Below are positions 12,682 to 25,507 of a DNA stretch of 64,000 nt, one piece after another; position 1 is the first letter of the stretch; the number at the start of each line of letters is the position of its first letter. The stretch is from Kwoniella bestiolae CBS 10118 (lineage: Eukaryota > Basidiomycota > Tremellomycetes > Tremellales > Cryptococcaceae), in the NCBI RefSeq assembly GCF_000512585.2, contig NC_089243.1, positions 1,426,001-1,490,000 on the forward strand, in the 5' to 3' direction. The notes beneath the pieces were generated by a model, which was not told where the DNA came from, did no database searches, and saw only the letters and a list, made by a program, of their open reading frames with translations. A program made the translations under genes and the position numbers.

Positions 12682-14582
12682 ATTCCAGACAAGGACTTTG
12701 GTTTTGTCCCGCTACGCTAATCAACGGTGACTGGTAGTGTAATAATGATATTGGGCAAAGTCAAGTGACGGGTAAACAAATTTTGGTTTTTGATCTTGAT
12801 CTTGATTTTGATTTTTACGTTCTACTTCTTGCGTTTGTTTCCGCTTCCGCCTTCGGGATCTGACGTGGGTTCTAGGTGATCGAGACAAACGTCGATGTCC
12901 TACAAAGTGGATGATGATGGTGACTGACAAGGTATCGATGCCTTCTATAAGCCTTGAATGCTTGCAAGCAGTTACGACGGTTCGAAAACAAACAAATTTT
13001 GATGGATTCAGCTGTAGTACTACAGCTGTGCTCGTGTTTTCGGCTTTTTTCGAATCTACGTATAGGTTTGTTTTCGAATTTCAAGGTCAAGTTTGCTTTT
13101 CGTGCCTAGATGAGATGAGAGGCCAAAGCGAAACTGTGGGGATACAAAGTGAAGTAGGATGTAAGTATTGGTTCCTCGATGAGATTCCTTGTATGTATCT
13201 GAGGACATGTCCAGTAGGGAGCTGGATCAAGTCTGCTTAGCAATCAACCATCTTCATGTTCATGTTCATGCTCGCTCGACTCGAGAGTCTACCAGAGAGA
13301 GAAAGATTTTCATACCACCCACGCACACTGGTAATTACGAATGACGTGGTGTCTCATGTCTCATAGCTCATGGATAATCATCCCCGTAATCTGCGGCACC
13401 AACTTGGACTTACCCTCCGTCCGGAAGAATGTTCTGTATCTATGGGGTAGTCGCCGAGCAGCTCGTATTCGGCCCCTCTGGTGATCTACTGCTCTCCACG
13501 CTCACCAAGTCAGGCCATGTCACTCAACTACTCCGCTCCAGAAGATGCGAGGTCGTTCCATGCCCAGACGACTTGCCACTGGCCATAGAACGATCAAAGA
13601 CGAGATGAAAATTTTCCCACTCGTACATGCGGAGAATACCTTACAGGTAGTTCACTAAATCTCAGGGTAAGAAACCAAAAACAAGTGAACACGAGAACGG
13701 AAGTAACCGCGGCCGAACACTACACTTCACAAGGCAGATCTGGTTTTAAGGGTACTGCACCTGCATCAGTTAGTCCAAGATGCAAGCACAAGATGAAGCA
13801 GATGGCAGCATGAAGTATATGCACAGTACCCATCAGCAGGGCAAGTATTGTCAAGTCCTTGATATCCTACTACAGTCTAATCGGCAGGCGAGAACCGTAC
13901 TGAACGCAGAGTCAGAGTTGTACATAAAATTCATGATTTGGTTGATTGGTTGGTTTGATTTGTTGTGAATAAAAACTAAAAAAGCGATTCTGTTATATCG
14001 TCTCTCAGTCTCGGTCTGGGTGAAAGGAAAAGGAAAAAGAACATGGTATGAGACTGAGAAAAAAGAATATTTACACGTCCACACCAGAACAGAAAAGGAA
14101 AAAGAAATATCTACTGAACATGTCATATCGGGGTAAATCAAAATCACAATCTCATATGTAACATACACCTCGCAAAAAGCAGACTAAAGTAACTATCTAT
14201 GGTTTCGTTTTTCCTCCTTTCTGTTTTCGAGGGGGTGTTACGGCGGCTACGATCCACAAATAAAACCAAAAGGAGCGTCAGTGCATGATTCTCAGTTGTG
14301 TAGATGATAGCGTAATGAATATACGCAAAAGAAAAAAGCAAATTCATGTCTTGAGAAGTAATATAAAAAATACATATATCCACACCTTCCTAGGAAAGGG
14401 GTATCTATGTAATATGATTTCTTTGGTAGGGTATAACTCCTCGTTAACACACACGAAAATGGAGAGGTGGAAAAGGCACAAAACCACAACCACAAAGGAC
14501 AGGACAACGACTAAAACGGACTCAAGAGAATATGATTTTCTTTGTTTTGTTTTATCATTGTGAAAAATCAGAAATGGGGAGA
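12682..14582. other. Intergenic region with palindrome and inverted repeats
   Basis: No supported gene in 1.9 kb. Around 12980-13080 is a symmetrical segment: ttcgaaaacaaac at about 12981, its reverse complement gtttgttttcgaa at about 13066, and a perfect 20-bp palindrome at 13009-13028 between them. Open frames across it have no motif. From 13.97 kb the sequence is the A-rich 3' flank of the PP1 gene. Confidence 0.5.
13009..13028. repeat. Perfect 20-bp palindrome
   Basis: cagctgtagtactacagctg equals its own reverse complement. It sits inside a pair of 13-bp inverted repeats about 70 bp apart (12981-12993 and 13066-13078). It could extrude as a hairpin or bind a dimeric factor; no known element was recognised. 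Confidence 0.7.
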
Positions 14583-16140
14583 TCACTGACGCCGTCCGCT
14601 GGCACCGTATCCCCCATATTTCGGAGCTTTCTTCTCGGCTGGTTTGAGGATCTGCAAGAGACCAGCAATAATCAGCATAATCCTTTGTTTGGCGAACCAG
14701 GTGATCTACTCACTTGGAAGGAACAGAGTAATGTATCGTCGACGGACATCATGGCACCGGCATTGTCGAACTGAAATGGTCACGGGATGATGAGCGATCA
14801 AAAGTCCTGAGTGGTCGTGGGGTGCTATACACTCACCTCTCCACAATAATTAGGAGCCGAGAACAGGGTTACCAATTGACGTTTTGCAAAGAACTCGTAC
14901 CCATCTTCTACGACCTATTATCATAAAGGGTATCAGCAATGCAACGCACGCGAGGAATCTGGAGATGTGAAAATACTGCTACTCACCTGATGTGCTCGAC
15001 AGATCAAATCCATATCATGCTTTTGCAGGAATCTCGATACAACATCAGGTCCAAATGTGAATGATACTCCTCGATCGTTCTCACTCCATCCTGTGATATC
15101 CTTATCGGGATCAGACCAGAGTAAATCACAAAGGAGACCTAAAGGAAGGTCGTGAATACGTTAGCTTGATGGTGCAATAGTGAGTTGTGGATAACTTACC
15201 AGTATCAGGTACATCCGTTGGTCGCATTACCCTTCGGATTTGTTCCATGCTTTGAAGATCGGGACTCTGAAGGAGAAAGGAATAATCAGTAAAATTACCC
15301 CAACATAGAGAAACGTCCACTTACCAAACCACCGTGCATGGTGAAAATCTTCTCATCAATGATAGCAGCGATAGGTAAACAGTTGAAACAGTCGGTGAAT
15401 GTCTTCCACAACTTGATGTTATAACGTCGTTTACCTATATTGGGGATAGATGAATTAGCGCCATATCCTCATTTGCTCTGCTTGCGAATTTTACGGGCTG
15501 TTGACTGATTCTGAAAGGCAGAGAACTACTACTCACACTCATCATAAAATCCGTAAATTCTATTGATACTCGCACATTCGTGATTCCCTCTCAAAATGAA
15601 GAAGTTCTCTGGGTACTTGATCTTGTACGCCAAAAGCAGACAGATAGTTTCAAGCGATTGTTTACCTCTGTCGACGTAATCTCCTAAGAAGAGGTAATTC
15701 GCTTCTGGGGGGAAGCCACCATATTCGAACAATCTCAGTAAATCATAGTACTGTCCGTGGATATCACCTATAATATGCAAATCGCATCATTATCATCAGC
15801 CAAACGTTCTGTCCGCCTGAGATTGCCTGCGCTGAACGTAGAGGATTGAATTGAAGAGATACTTACCGCATATCTTGATAGGAGCTTCCAGTTCAAGTAA
15901 GATAGGTTGACTGATGAAAATTTCTCTGGCTTTCGTACAGAGGTATTTGATCTCGTACTCTGCTAGTTGCACAGCCTTGCCCGGTCGGTTTCCTCGTACT
16001 GACAGACAAGATATCAACAACATTATCTCGGTAGTCAGAGGGAGATGCACTGAATTGTATGTGCGAGGGGATAGTCACTCACCCTCTAGAAGTCGATCAA
16101 TGACGGAATCCAAATCAATCTCGTTTTGTGGTTCACCCAT
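14583..16140 (-). CDS. GLC7: Serine/threonine protein phosphatase PP1 catalytic subunit
   Basis: Start at ATG 16140 (MGEPQNEIDLDSVIDRLLE); exon 1 splices to VRGNRPGKAVQL. Further exons carry every PPP-family metal and catalytic motif: GDIHGQYYDLLRLFEYGG, GDYVDRGKQSLE, RGNHECASINRIYGFYDEC, the HGGLSPDL turn, ICRAHQVVEDGYEFF and the C-terminal APNYCGEFDNAGAMM. The protein ends APKYGGYGASGRRQ, and the length of roughly 320 residues is normal for PP1. About seven short introns. PP1 dephosphorylates many substrates in glycogen control, mitosis and chromosome segregation, directed by regulatory subunits. Nothing is missing or odd in the catalytic core. Confidence 0.97.
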
Positions 16141-17701
16141 TTTGGTTTATTGATGTTTGGGTGGATGGAGGGCAAGGAGGATAAGAGAGGGAGATTGGAG
16201 GTGAAGGTCTGGCAGCACGTATGTATATGTCAGCTATGTCGTTGCGCATCATATGAAGGTATTTGACAAGACGCGTGACAGGAGGATGAGGCAGATTCCA
16301 TTCGAGAGACGATCGTTGTTTTCCAATCTCAAACTTGAATGGAGAGGTTCACTCCACTTTCCCATCACGTGAAATGCTCATCTAGCACAGCTTGGCATAA
16401 CCTGTATCAACTTTTCCCAGCCCACTCTTCTCGCATGATTCCGCACAATGAGAGGTTATCTGAAAGAAGGGTTTCGTGCAGAGGAACAAGGCAACTCACA
16501 ACTATCCTTTATTCAGATCAAAGTGAAAATTTAATCCTACAATTCTATCTATGCTCTTTACGATACAATCCGACTGTATGCCTTCTTCTTCGTATGGACT
16601 TGGATAGTATTTGGGAGAGGAGGACAGTAGAGGGAATGGGATGGCGTGTTGCTGAAGAAAGGATGGGACGGGATAGATGAATGCGTGGTGTGTATCAACG
16701 TCGACGTCGACGGATGTTGGGTCTGCGGTGGAGATGAGGGATGAAGATGAAAAGTTTTATTGCTTCGATGTCACCCTATAACGTTGGTTGATATCTGTCA
16801 GTGTATCTCGATGAAGTGATATATGGTGTGCAGTCAACTGCGATGTATGATGATGACCCATTATGACTTATCAATCCCCTCCAGTGTCTCCAACAAGCCT
16901 CCATCAAATCTTTCTTCGTTCCAACTCGACTTACCTAGATTGAATGACCGATGTACCCCACTTTCTTCGTGATATGAAATCTTCTCCTGTGTTCCAATCT
17001 GTTCAGCTGAAGGGGATGAAGTGCTGGATGGGTTGTATGATTGTATGGATGTATGAAATGAAGAGTGAAGAATGAATGATTGGATGGATGTAGGATGAAG
17101 ATGACACGCGGTGTATGTGTTAGAGTAGTGAATGGGTGGTACTAGTACTATGGGACTAGCACCATACAACTGCGACTGTACACAAAGAGAATTAGCCAGA
17201 TGTGGCACTTGACACTCTCACATACACAGTATATGCGGTGGCGGCACTCCCACTCTTTCTTCCATAACGCCGTGTAATCCCGCCGCGTTACTACCATCTA
17301 CCGTATATACCTATATTGCAGGCGCGTCTCGCATCAGCACATGTCAGCATCTGCTTACTCCCTTCAGATGCAAAGAGTCACATGCATAGAATGGTATTCA
17401 TCATCATCAAAGTCACACGAGAATGTGATCGTGGGGCTGTTTGTGTGCTGTTGCTAGTGGAAATTCGACACCTTTCCCTTATTGCCTGGACTCGAAGGAT
17501 AGTAGTGTCTGAACCGCATGTCTGGGTCATCATTTCAGAGGCATGCAGTAGAGTGTGATCGTTCTTCATATTATTTGCATTTCTTCAATTCAGCTTCATC
17601 TATAGACACTCTTCTCCTACTCCTGTTAAACACAAACAGCTAGCTAATTCTACAACTCGGCTATGATTAGTTTAGATTAGATATTCAGAAATGCCATCTG
17701 C
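16141..17701. other. Intergenic region upstream of PP1
   Basis: The proximal 300 bp is the PP1 promoter. A minus-strand open frame at 17208-16861 (115 codons, ending FDGGLLETLEGIDKS) has a protein-like C-terminal third but begins in low-complexity TCATCCA-type repeats and has no recognised domain. I do not call it a gene. A plus-strand frame at 16339-16680 is equally unsupported. Confidence 0.5.
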
Positions 17702-18822
17702 TTATAAAGGACCGGGAACAATGTGGGGCACAGTGTTGGTGGTAGTTTGCACAGGGTGAGCCGAAGGTGTGGTGTTGGCATCGACCTATTAAATTACCAT
17801 GTGTCAGTCTCGGCATACTGTACCTAGCACGACGTAGGGGAAGGCATCACTCACATCGTTCAAAGCCTTCTCAATCCTCTCGCCGACTTTGTGAGCTGCG
17901 TTGGTCACTTGGGTGATGAATCCTGGGTGGGTGGGAGAGGCGGTCTTCTCGTCGATGGTGTGGGTGATCTGGGTGAAAGTGGACTGATAGGGGTTCATCA
18001 TCAGTTTCAAGGTGTAATGTTGAGGTTTTATATAAGGAAGATAGGTGTGTCAACTCACTTGGACGGCGCTCAGACCTTGTTCAAAGATACCCTTGGCCTT
18101 CTCGCCTGCTTCGGAGGTGGTGGCAGAAGCGTTGTCGATACTTCGTTCAGCGGTGTTGGCTGAGGTAGGCGCAGGAGTGGTGGTTGGGGCGTTGCCCTGT
18201 TGCATGCGAAGAGAGAAGTTAGCTACCATCTCTATCTCGTATTAATCTCAACATCCGCCTCCAAGCGCATGACTTTTGTATGACAACCTCTTCTTGCGAG
18301 AAAACTCAATTCTCGTCCTTCACATTCCATACTCCGTGTCTCAAATTAATATGATCTTCTGCCTCCTGCTCTTACTGGTAAATGTGGAGAAAGGAAGAAC
18401 GAAGTCCACTCCACTCACCTCAATCTTATCGATAATCTCCTTGGTCTTAGCTTCTATCTTATCAGTATAAGGCTTAGTAGCCTCTTGCACCTTATGAGCA
18501 TAAGGTTCGACTTTCTCGAGGTACTAGAGGCGTTCCAACATCCTTCAGCTCATTTTGCCCTTTCGGTTCCGAGAGAAAAACTCACAGGTTTGGCCAAAGC
18601 CTGAGCCTTATCCAAGATGGTAGGTTCCGCCAAAGGGTCCAAAGCCTTCGCAGGTTCCGCAGTGATAGCTTCAGCAGGAGTAACGGGTTTGGGCAATACT
18701 TCTCCTCCGACGACTGGCGCTCCTGGTACTTCGGCTGGTACCGCTGGAGCGGCAGAGGTAGAGGGGACAGAAGCTGGGGGAGCTACGAAAGCTTGAGCTG
18801 GGGGTACGCCGTCGAATGCCAT
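17702..18822 (-). CDS. Hydrophilic Ala/Pro-rich, amphipathic-helix protein of unknown function
   Basis: Five exons (18822-18586, 18523-18419, 18196-18059, 17983-17855, 17785-17702) each have a length divisible by three and join in phase 0 at canonical sites to 230 residues. Residues 1-79 are Ala/Pro/Val-rich with no Cys. Residues 80-114 form a charged helix (EKVEPYAHKVQEATKPYTDK) with a near 11-residue rhythm like LEA, perilipin or Cap20-type proteins. The rest is Thr/Ser/Ala-rich with a second helix (HPGFITQVTNAAHKVGERI). No signal peptide or membrane segment. The pattern suggests an abundant surface-coating or stress-protective protein, for example on lipid droplets. This is inference; no family is firmly recognised. 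All-phase-0 introns suggest growth by exon duplication. Confidence 0.75.
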
Positions 18823-19918
18823 TGTGTATGGTGATTGTCTTGTTATTTCAATGAAGGAAGGGAGTGCCTTTGGGCTAGACTTGGTAGATTTGAGTTGATT
18901 GATATCGTCAAAGAGGTAGATGATGAAAAAGGAGGATGGATGGATGGATGGATGTACAGACCCACTGGTTTATCATTCCCACAACATTGTCACAAAGGGT
19001 TCACTTACGGATGAATGAATGGCCCGGATCCAAATACAGTAGTAACGGATAACGACAAGCTAAGTGGCGCATAGTGATGTCATGACGTCATTTACCATTA
19101 CAGTACCATTTCAACAAGCAGATCCTCCGCTTTGATAAACCTAAGAGCAATATACAGTAATGCATGAACCCTGGAATAGATTAGACGGGTAAAGCAGAGC
19201 ATAGCGCACAGTACATACAGTTATTAGTATATCAGATCCACTAATGAATCGACTAGTGCGGGATTAACGTAGTGATGAGCTGTCTTCTCCAAGGTAGATG
19301 AGTGCCTGATGATGTAAGGTTACTGCGAACTAACGAATTGAGGGTGGGGTGGAGGGAGGTCCACTCGTGGAGTCACAGTATAGCTGGGTAGACTGGACCA
19401 AGTACGAGTATTCGGACGTCTCTGTTAAGATATATAGTCAACTGAAAAAGGAGAGTTTATCAGATACACCTACAGTACATACCTTTACACCTTTGTCCAA
19501 TTTGGATTCAGATTCAGAATAGAATTACTCTCAATCTTTTCGAATGTCCGATAATCGTTCGAAAGTGGGTAAAGGATGGTATGTGTATACACACGGGTAT
19601 GACTTCTTTTGTACCCTGTACTCGCAAATTTTGATCAGAGACCCAGACTCCCATTGGGACTCAGATCGTGACTAACGCATCACACCTTACTATCATACTG
19701 ATTCTCTCATTTCACACTGATGTAATTATCAGAAGATACACTGTATAACAAACTTGAAGACATCCTTAGTACGAAAGATCCTTTCTACTCTGAGTTTGCT
19801 CAGACCACCTTGACGAACGCATACTCACAACGGGTTGTATGATTCGCATCCACCAGCCATCAAGCTTCTTAGATTCATGTTCCTCGCAAAAGATCGCTAA
19901 CTTATACAGACAATCATT
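18823..19918. other. Divergent intergenic region upstream of the helix protein and the MFS gene
   Basis: Contains a short GGAT microsatellite at about 18936-18955 and otherwise unremarkable sequence. This is the promoter space of two divergent genes and the left border of the metabolic island. No gene seen. Confidence 0.55.
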
Positions 19919-22245
19919 ATGGGAAGCAATGACCCTCGAACCATCTCAGAAATTAATCAGGGTGATACATCCCAGGCCGACCCTTCCAAAGTCCCCCAAT
20001 CGGCTACCCTCAACAACAGTACATGTACATCTAATCTACAACCTACCTCCACATCAGATGAAACATCGTCAGCGACACTCAACCAAGAGGGATCCCCACC
20101 GATCCTATCCCTCAAAAAGCAAATCCTGATGACCATAATCATTACGTCCACGACAATCCTCACATCAAGTAGTGGGCAGGTTCTGAACATCGCTTTACCA
20201 ACTATCAAGGATGACCTGGAAATCTCCGAAGGGAATTTGCAATGGGTGGTATCGAGTTATAACCTATCTGTGGGCTGGTACGTGCTATACCGTCCCTATC
20301 ATCACTCTGTGCGATAATTATCCATGATTTACTGATAGTAATGATGGGCGTTGATCTGTTTTCTGAATACAGTCTACTGTTGTTCAGCGGGAGGATAGCC
20401 GATATATACGGTAGGAAGAAGGTGTTAGTGCTGGGCATGATAGTGTTTACTATTTTCACGCTTGCGGGCGGGTTCATGCAGAATGGTCCGGGATTGATAG
20501 TCAGTCGTGCTCTTGCAGGTTGCGGAGTAGCCATGACGTGAGTAAATACACTTTCTACTATTTGTCAGGTCCTACTGACTTGATAGATGTACACATAGCA
20601 CACCAAGCACAACAGGTATCATTGCAGAGTCGTTCATAGGTAAAGCCAGATCAAGGGTATTTACATGTTTCGGAGCCGGTTTCTCGGTCGGTGGGATTTT
20701 GGGTTTATTGATAGGCGGTCTGTTCGTTTCGTATGTCAAGTGAGTATCGTTGTCACCATTCTGATCCGAGTCCTTTCCTCGATATACACCGTGTATTTCT
20801 ATTTATACGCGTTTCAATTTCCTAGGTACACCTGGCGATCCTGCCTGTTCGTCGTGGCCGGTATCAGTCTTCTGATCGGTCTTGGGGTCATCCTCATCAT
20901 TCCTGCAGATGAAGCTCATACGTCAAACAAACATCTGGATCTGGTAGGCGCCACGGTCATAACAACGGGGTTGGTTCTGTTTCTGTTCGCAATCAGTGGC
21001 GCACAGAGTGCTCCACATGGTTGGAAAACAGGATGTGAGTGGATGGTTCATCATCGTCCACCTGTGCTATGCGATAGGTCTCCCCGGGATTTACACATGT
21101 ACTTGAACGAAATATACTGTATGTACAATTGACATTGTTATTATCTCATAACAGACATCATCGCTCTTCTGGTCTTGGGTATCCTCCTCACCATACTTTT
21201 CTTCCTCTGGGAACACTACGTGACTATCAAAACCGCCAATCCACCTCTTATGCGCCTAGCTCTCTGGACAAGGGCCAAGGGCAGGCTAGCCGCTCTATAC
21301 CTGACTAGTGCTCTGGCAATAATGGGATTTATAGTGGGTCCGAGGCTTCCCCACTATTGAGAAGATTCACATTGAAATGGAGAGCTGATATTGATGTTCG
21401 TTCCACACAAATGTAGCCAGCACTGTACAATGCCACACTGTATTTCCAGGAAGTCCAATCGGTTGGTCCGGTAGGAACAATGTTAAGGTTCTTACCTACC
21501 GAAGTAGCTGGGATAATCTGTTCTGTCCTGGTGGCACTGCTCATTCACAGAGTACCGGCGTACTGGCTGGTGGTCACTGGTCTTCTGGCTTGCGGGTGAG
21601 TCAAGTGATGGTTTCACGTTGTGTGTGAGAGATGGTAACATGTTTCAAAATGTTCGATTTTGATAGGTTCGGTAATATGTGTTTCGCAATTTCGAAGCAG
21701 GATACGAATTATTGGGAACTGCCTTTCCACGGAACTTGGCTCATCGTCTTTGGCGTAGATATGTAAGTCGAATTTAGGTTTCTCCCGACCAATATCCCGT
21801 CCTTCGAAGCGATCTCGGCCAATCATATCTCCTCTGGCTCGATGAGCAGTGAGACGATGCTGATGTCAAATACAGCTTCCTGCCCACCGGTCTGATATTC
21901 GTATCTCATTTCTCCCTTCCCGACGAATACAGCGTAGCCAGCGGCTTGTTCCAGACTATCTTGCGACTTGGAAGTTCCATTGGACTAGCACTGACCTCCA
22001 TCATCTTTGATTCTCAATACAAACGATCGCTATCTGCTGGGACAGGGGAGAGGGAATCGTATTTGAAGGGTATACAGAGCTCCTTTTGGCTCAGTGCGGC
22101 GGGGTGTTGGTTTGGCGTGATTATCGCTGTGATTGCGCTGAGGGGGTTGGGTATATTTGGGGAAGAGGGGGAATTGGAGGTGCAGAAGAGGGATTTGGAG
22201 AAGCAACAAGTAGATGACAAGAGGGATGTATCGCGGGATCAGTAG
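19919..22245 (+). CDS. MFS drug:H+ antiporter, DHA2 (14-TM) type
   Basis: Eight exons (19919-20277, 20373-20537, 20599-20739, 20826-21034, 21155-21333, 21417-21595, 21667-21762, 21876-22245) sum to 565 residues. After a 60-residue Ser/Thr-rich cytosolic tail come the transporter's hallmarks: NIALPTIKDDLEISEGNLQW (TM1-2 motif typical of DHA2), GRIADIYGRKKVLVLGM (MFS motif A, loop 2-3), and ALAGCGVAMTTPSTTGIIAE (motif C-like). Hydrophobic segments continue to ALRGLGIFGEEG near the end, then a charged tail. Family members export drugs, amines or small metabolites using the proton gradient in the plasma membrane. The gene lies 476 bp upstream of, and parallel to, the SDR array, suggesting a shared metabolic context. 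Confidence 0.92.
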
Positions 22246-22721
22246 TTCTCAGTATCGCAATACGATATACTATTATGATATTGTTCACGGTAGTCCCTAT
22301 GCTGTTAGATGTGGATAGACCTGTCAAGTTGCCCCAAAGCTCTAGGTGATTTTGAACCTGTCCGGGAATTTCGGAGTCCCCAACCATTGCTGACTGATAA
22401 GCCAGATCACTGATCCAGGCACGGATGGAGGATTGAGTTGATTGCTAAGCATCCTCTCTACCGTACAACACATCCCTTGTGTTCAACTTGTTAGTTACCA
22501 ATCAATCGCTGATCGGTCAATACCACCAGAATTCACTATTGGGGAAAAGTCCATCGCGCTAGTAGTCCCTCTGACCTTGGCGATGAGTCAGCCTAGATAT
22601 GTCCCCGTCGGCATCGACATTATCTACACCGGCATATAAATTCCATAGAAACAAAAGTTCGATCTTTCCGATTTTACCTTTTGAGATCAATAACCCAAGA
22701 TTACTTGTATGAACAGTGAAC
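22246..22721 (+). promoter_or_regulatory. Promoter region of SDR copy 1 (TGAGTCA site and TATA box)
   Basis: A TATAAA box lies at 22635-22640, 82 bp before the ATG. A bZIP-type site TGAGTCA (Gcn4/AP-1-like) lies at 22584-22590 inside cgatgagtcagc, which recurs upstream of SDR copy 3. Binding is inferred from the motif only. Confidence 0.45.
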
Positions 22722-23894
22722 ATGTCAAACGAGCAGAAGACTATTCTTATCACCGGTGCCAACCGAGGGTGAGTATCTTGAGTATCATCTTACTATCTTG
22801 CATCACGATTCACAACGATTGTCTTGCGAACTGACGTTACTTGCCCCGTTTCAGTGTTGGACTCAAACTTACCGAATCCTTTGTCGAGAAAGGATACAAA
22901 GTCATAGCAGCCGTGCGAGATCTTTCTAAAGCACCTGCCATTGATGGTCTGGCAGCAGTAGTGAAGATTGACTCGAATGAGTTTGATGATCCTGTGAAGG
23001 CGGTTGAGGAGTTGAAGAAGAGGGGAATCGATCAATTGGATATTGTGAGCTGGTCCAACCATCGCCAAACCGTAGTTTTCTATTCCGCACCTATGAAGGG
23101 ATAATGTACCATCGTGTCAAGAGACTGAGGCTGATGCAATGCTAATCGCACCGGGTGATAGGTTGTCGCCAATGCCGGTATATCAACAAACCACAAACTA
23201 CTCAGAGAAGCCGACATGGACGTCTTCGACGACCACTATCGAGTTAATGCGAAAGCACCGCTCTTATTGTACAAAGCTGTCTACCCGTTATTGGTGAAGA
23301 AGGAGGGAAGTAAATTTATAGTTATCTCGACGGGATTGAGTCAAAACAGCTTCCAGCATATGCCGAAATTCGGAGTATATGGATCTTCAAAGGCAGCTGT
23401 CAATTACCTCGTGAGTGTGCACCTCCATCATACCCCGGCCAGCGACCCCTATCAAGGGTGTAATGTACAAAATATCGTAGATAGTTATCTCTCCGTGCTA
23501 TGTTGACTGACAATGTGATCATATCATCAGACCAGACAAATCCACTTTGAAGAACCGCAATTAACGACCTTCATGATCTCCCCGGGATGGTTAGATACAG
23601 AGATGGGCTTTGAGGGGGCTGCTGCAGCAGGTATACAGGGGCCTCCCGAAAAGATCTCGGTGGCGATCCGTGAGTTGTTATACCTATCTTCTTGATAGAG
23701 TGCCTGTGCTCATGTGGGTCATATTGCGCATAGCTCAAATCGTAGATCTTATCGAGAAATCCGATAGGGAATCCCGAGGTGGATATATGTGGAACTAGTG
23801 AGTATCACTCGTCTCGTTGGGTTGCATGAAAGATACTCGGCTGACCCTCATGTCGTCTACTTCATATAGCGATGGTAACAAATGGGAGTTCTAA
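22722..23894 (+). CDS. Short-chain dehydrogenase/reductase, copy 1 (intact)
   Basis: Six exons (22722-22768, 22855-23044, 23162-23410, 23531-23669, 23734-23797, 23870-23894) give 237 residues in one frame. Classical SDR motifs are present: the dinucleotide fold TGANRGVG (TGxxxGxG), VVANAGIS (NAG), catalytic Ser in VISTG and YGSSK (YxxxK), then SPGWLDTEMG. The GANRG, TRQIHFEE and PGWLDT pattern resembles fungal norsolorinic-acid-ketoreductase-like SDRs, which reduce ketones with NADPH. The substrate here is unknown. First intact member of a three-gene tandem array in the same orientation; MFS exporter immediately upstream. Confidence 0.92.
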
Positions 23895-25507
23895 GACGTT
23901 ACTCCAGAGTAGTCTCGGGGATGGAAACGGAACACGACAGCGTGAAGAGAAGGATGACTTCAGTGTACAGTAGATGCATTGCTTTTCCGCTCTGGTGCTG
24001 TGTGTGCCCCTTCCAGGCTTCCCGGTTGTCCGAGACCCGTTGTTCCTTTGAGTCTCATCCGAGCCACACACAGGGCCCATTTTGCGTTGCAGGGTATATG
24101 GTGTGACTCAACCTTCTCCATACTTTATTCTTCTTGCAGATCAAATTGGCTTGCTTGGGAGTTCAGTCTGCTCAAGACCCAGAGAGCGCGCTGCTGTCTT
24201 CCAGCATAGAGCCGCGTCTATGGCCTCAATTTTTTGCAATACAAATATCTCTCAACGCTTTCAAATTCATCAAAAATGACCTTACTGTATAATGATAGGA
24301 TCCATGATCCATCGAGCGATGCCGGGATCATGCCCTAGACAGGACATAATCATTCCAGACGACGAGATCCGGGAAATCAAGTGCAATCCAAAACCTTCCC
24401 CGCAAGAGTTTGGTCTAACAGCATGGCTTTAATATGTATAGTAGCCTAAGGAGGTATGGCAATAGCCAGGACGTGAGCCCGATGAGATATACCATTGCAA
24501 GTCCGAGTTACATTGCGACCCGAAACACGTAATTAAGTGAAGGTTGGCTAATTTGGTGTAACGCATTGCTGACAACAGCTGGTAAAGCTCTACCGGCATA
24601 CTCGCTGCGGTATTCAAAGGCAAAGCGAGGTCTATCGCTTTCACGTTTCTCACAGCGTGTTTCGCAAAGGATGAAATCCTGAGGAATTCATTTTAATTGG
24701 TGGATCGTTCATTTCCGACATTCGATATGTGAGTTGCACAACACACCGAGCAAACATGCAAAGCTGTTGAAATCCTGCTTCTCTCCGTAATCGCTGATTG
24801 GATTCGACAATTCTATATATATATATGGGGAAGTACCAGGTTTCTTCTTTGCGCATTGTGTCTGCTGAACACCATCATGATCTCTAAGTACATCTCTTGG
24901 AAAGGATGGGGGTTCAGCCCAATACCAAGACTACAGTATTGGTGCTGACGTGACATGATCTCGCTCAAACACCGCCCGCTACTACTTCTTCTTCTATCCA
25001 TGGGACTTCTCTTCATGGAGCCGTTCCGAATATTCTACCAGTCACCAGCTCGGCCTGGCTCTGTCAGCTACTCGCTGAATTATCACCTCGTTGTTCGGCT
25101 AATTCCCAACCAGGAGAGTCTTTACTGAGGTAAGGAAACATCTCCGATGATAAGGCACGGATGATGACAGATCTGCCCTGCTGATTGCTCAGCTCATTCG
25201 AATGTTTACGTTATAACTGTATGATGTTAGAATTGCTAATAGCTTATCAACCACATCCCATTAGTGTAATTTTTCCCACAAAGACGGAGATGAACGTTAT
25301 GCGTGTTCCTGATGAAGTCAATCTTGCGACGTTATCTCAATGCCGACGGAAAAGGATAAAATACATATAAAAGGTCAAGTCAGGACAGAGGAATATCCAG
25401 TTTTACCAATTCAATCACAACGCACCTTTTCAAACAGACAATCATTCCGGAGCGAACAGCGAACAACCGATCAGCAATCATCACTCAACAATCAGTCAAT
25501 AGTAAAC
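23895..25507. other. Intergenic between SDR copies 1 and 2
   Basis: 1.6 kb without a supported gene. Open frames at 23882-24279 overlap in three frames and have no motif. A TATAAAA box at 25366-25372 lies about 140 bp before SDR copy 2. The length is large compared with spacing elsewhere in the window. Confidence 0.5.

Noticed and set aside
12911..13240. 109-codon plus-strand open frame
   Set aside because: Spans the palindromic element; composition not protein-like and no splice or domain evidence.
16861..17208. 115-codon minus-strand frame upstream of PP1
   Set aside because: Half is simple TCATCCA-like repeat; no domain and no supported start. Kept only as an intergenic note.
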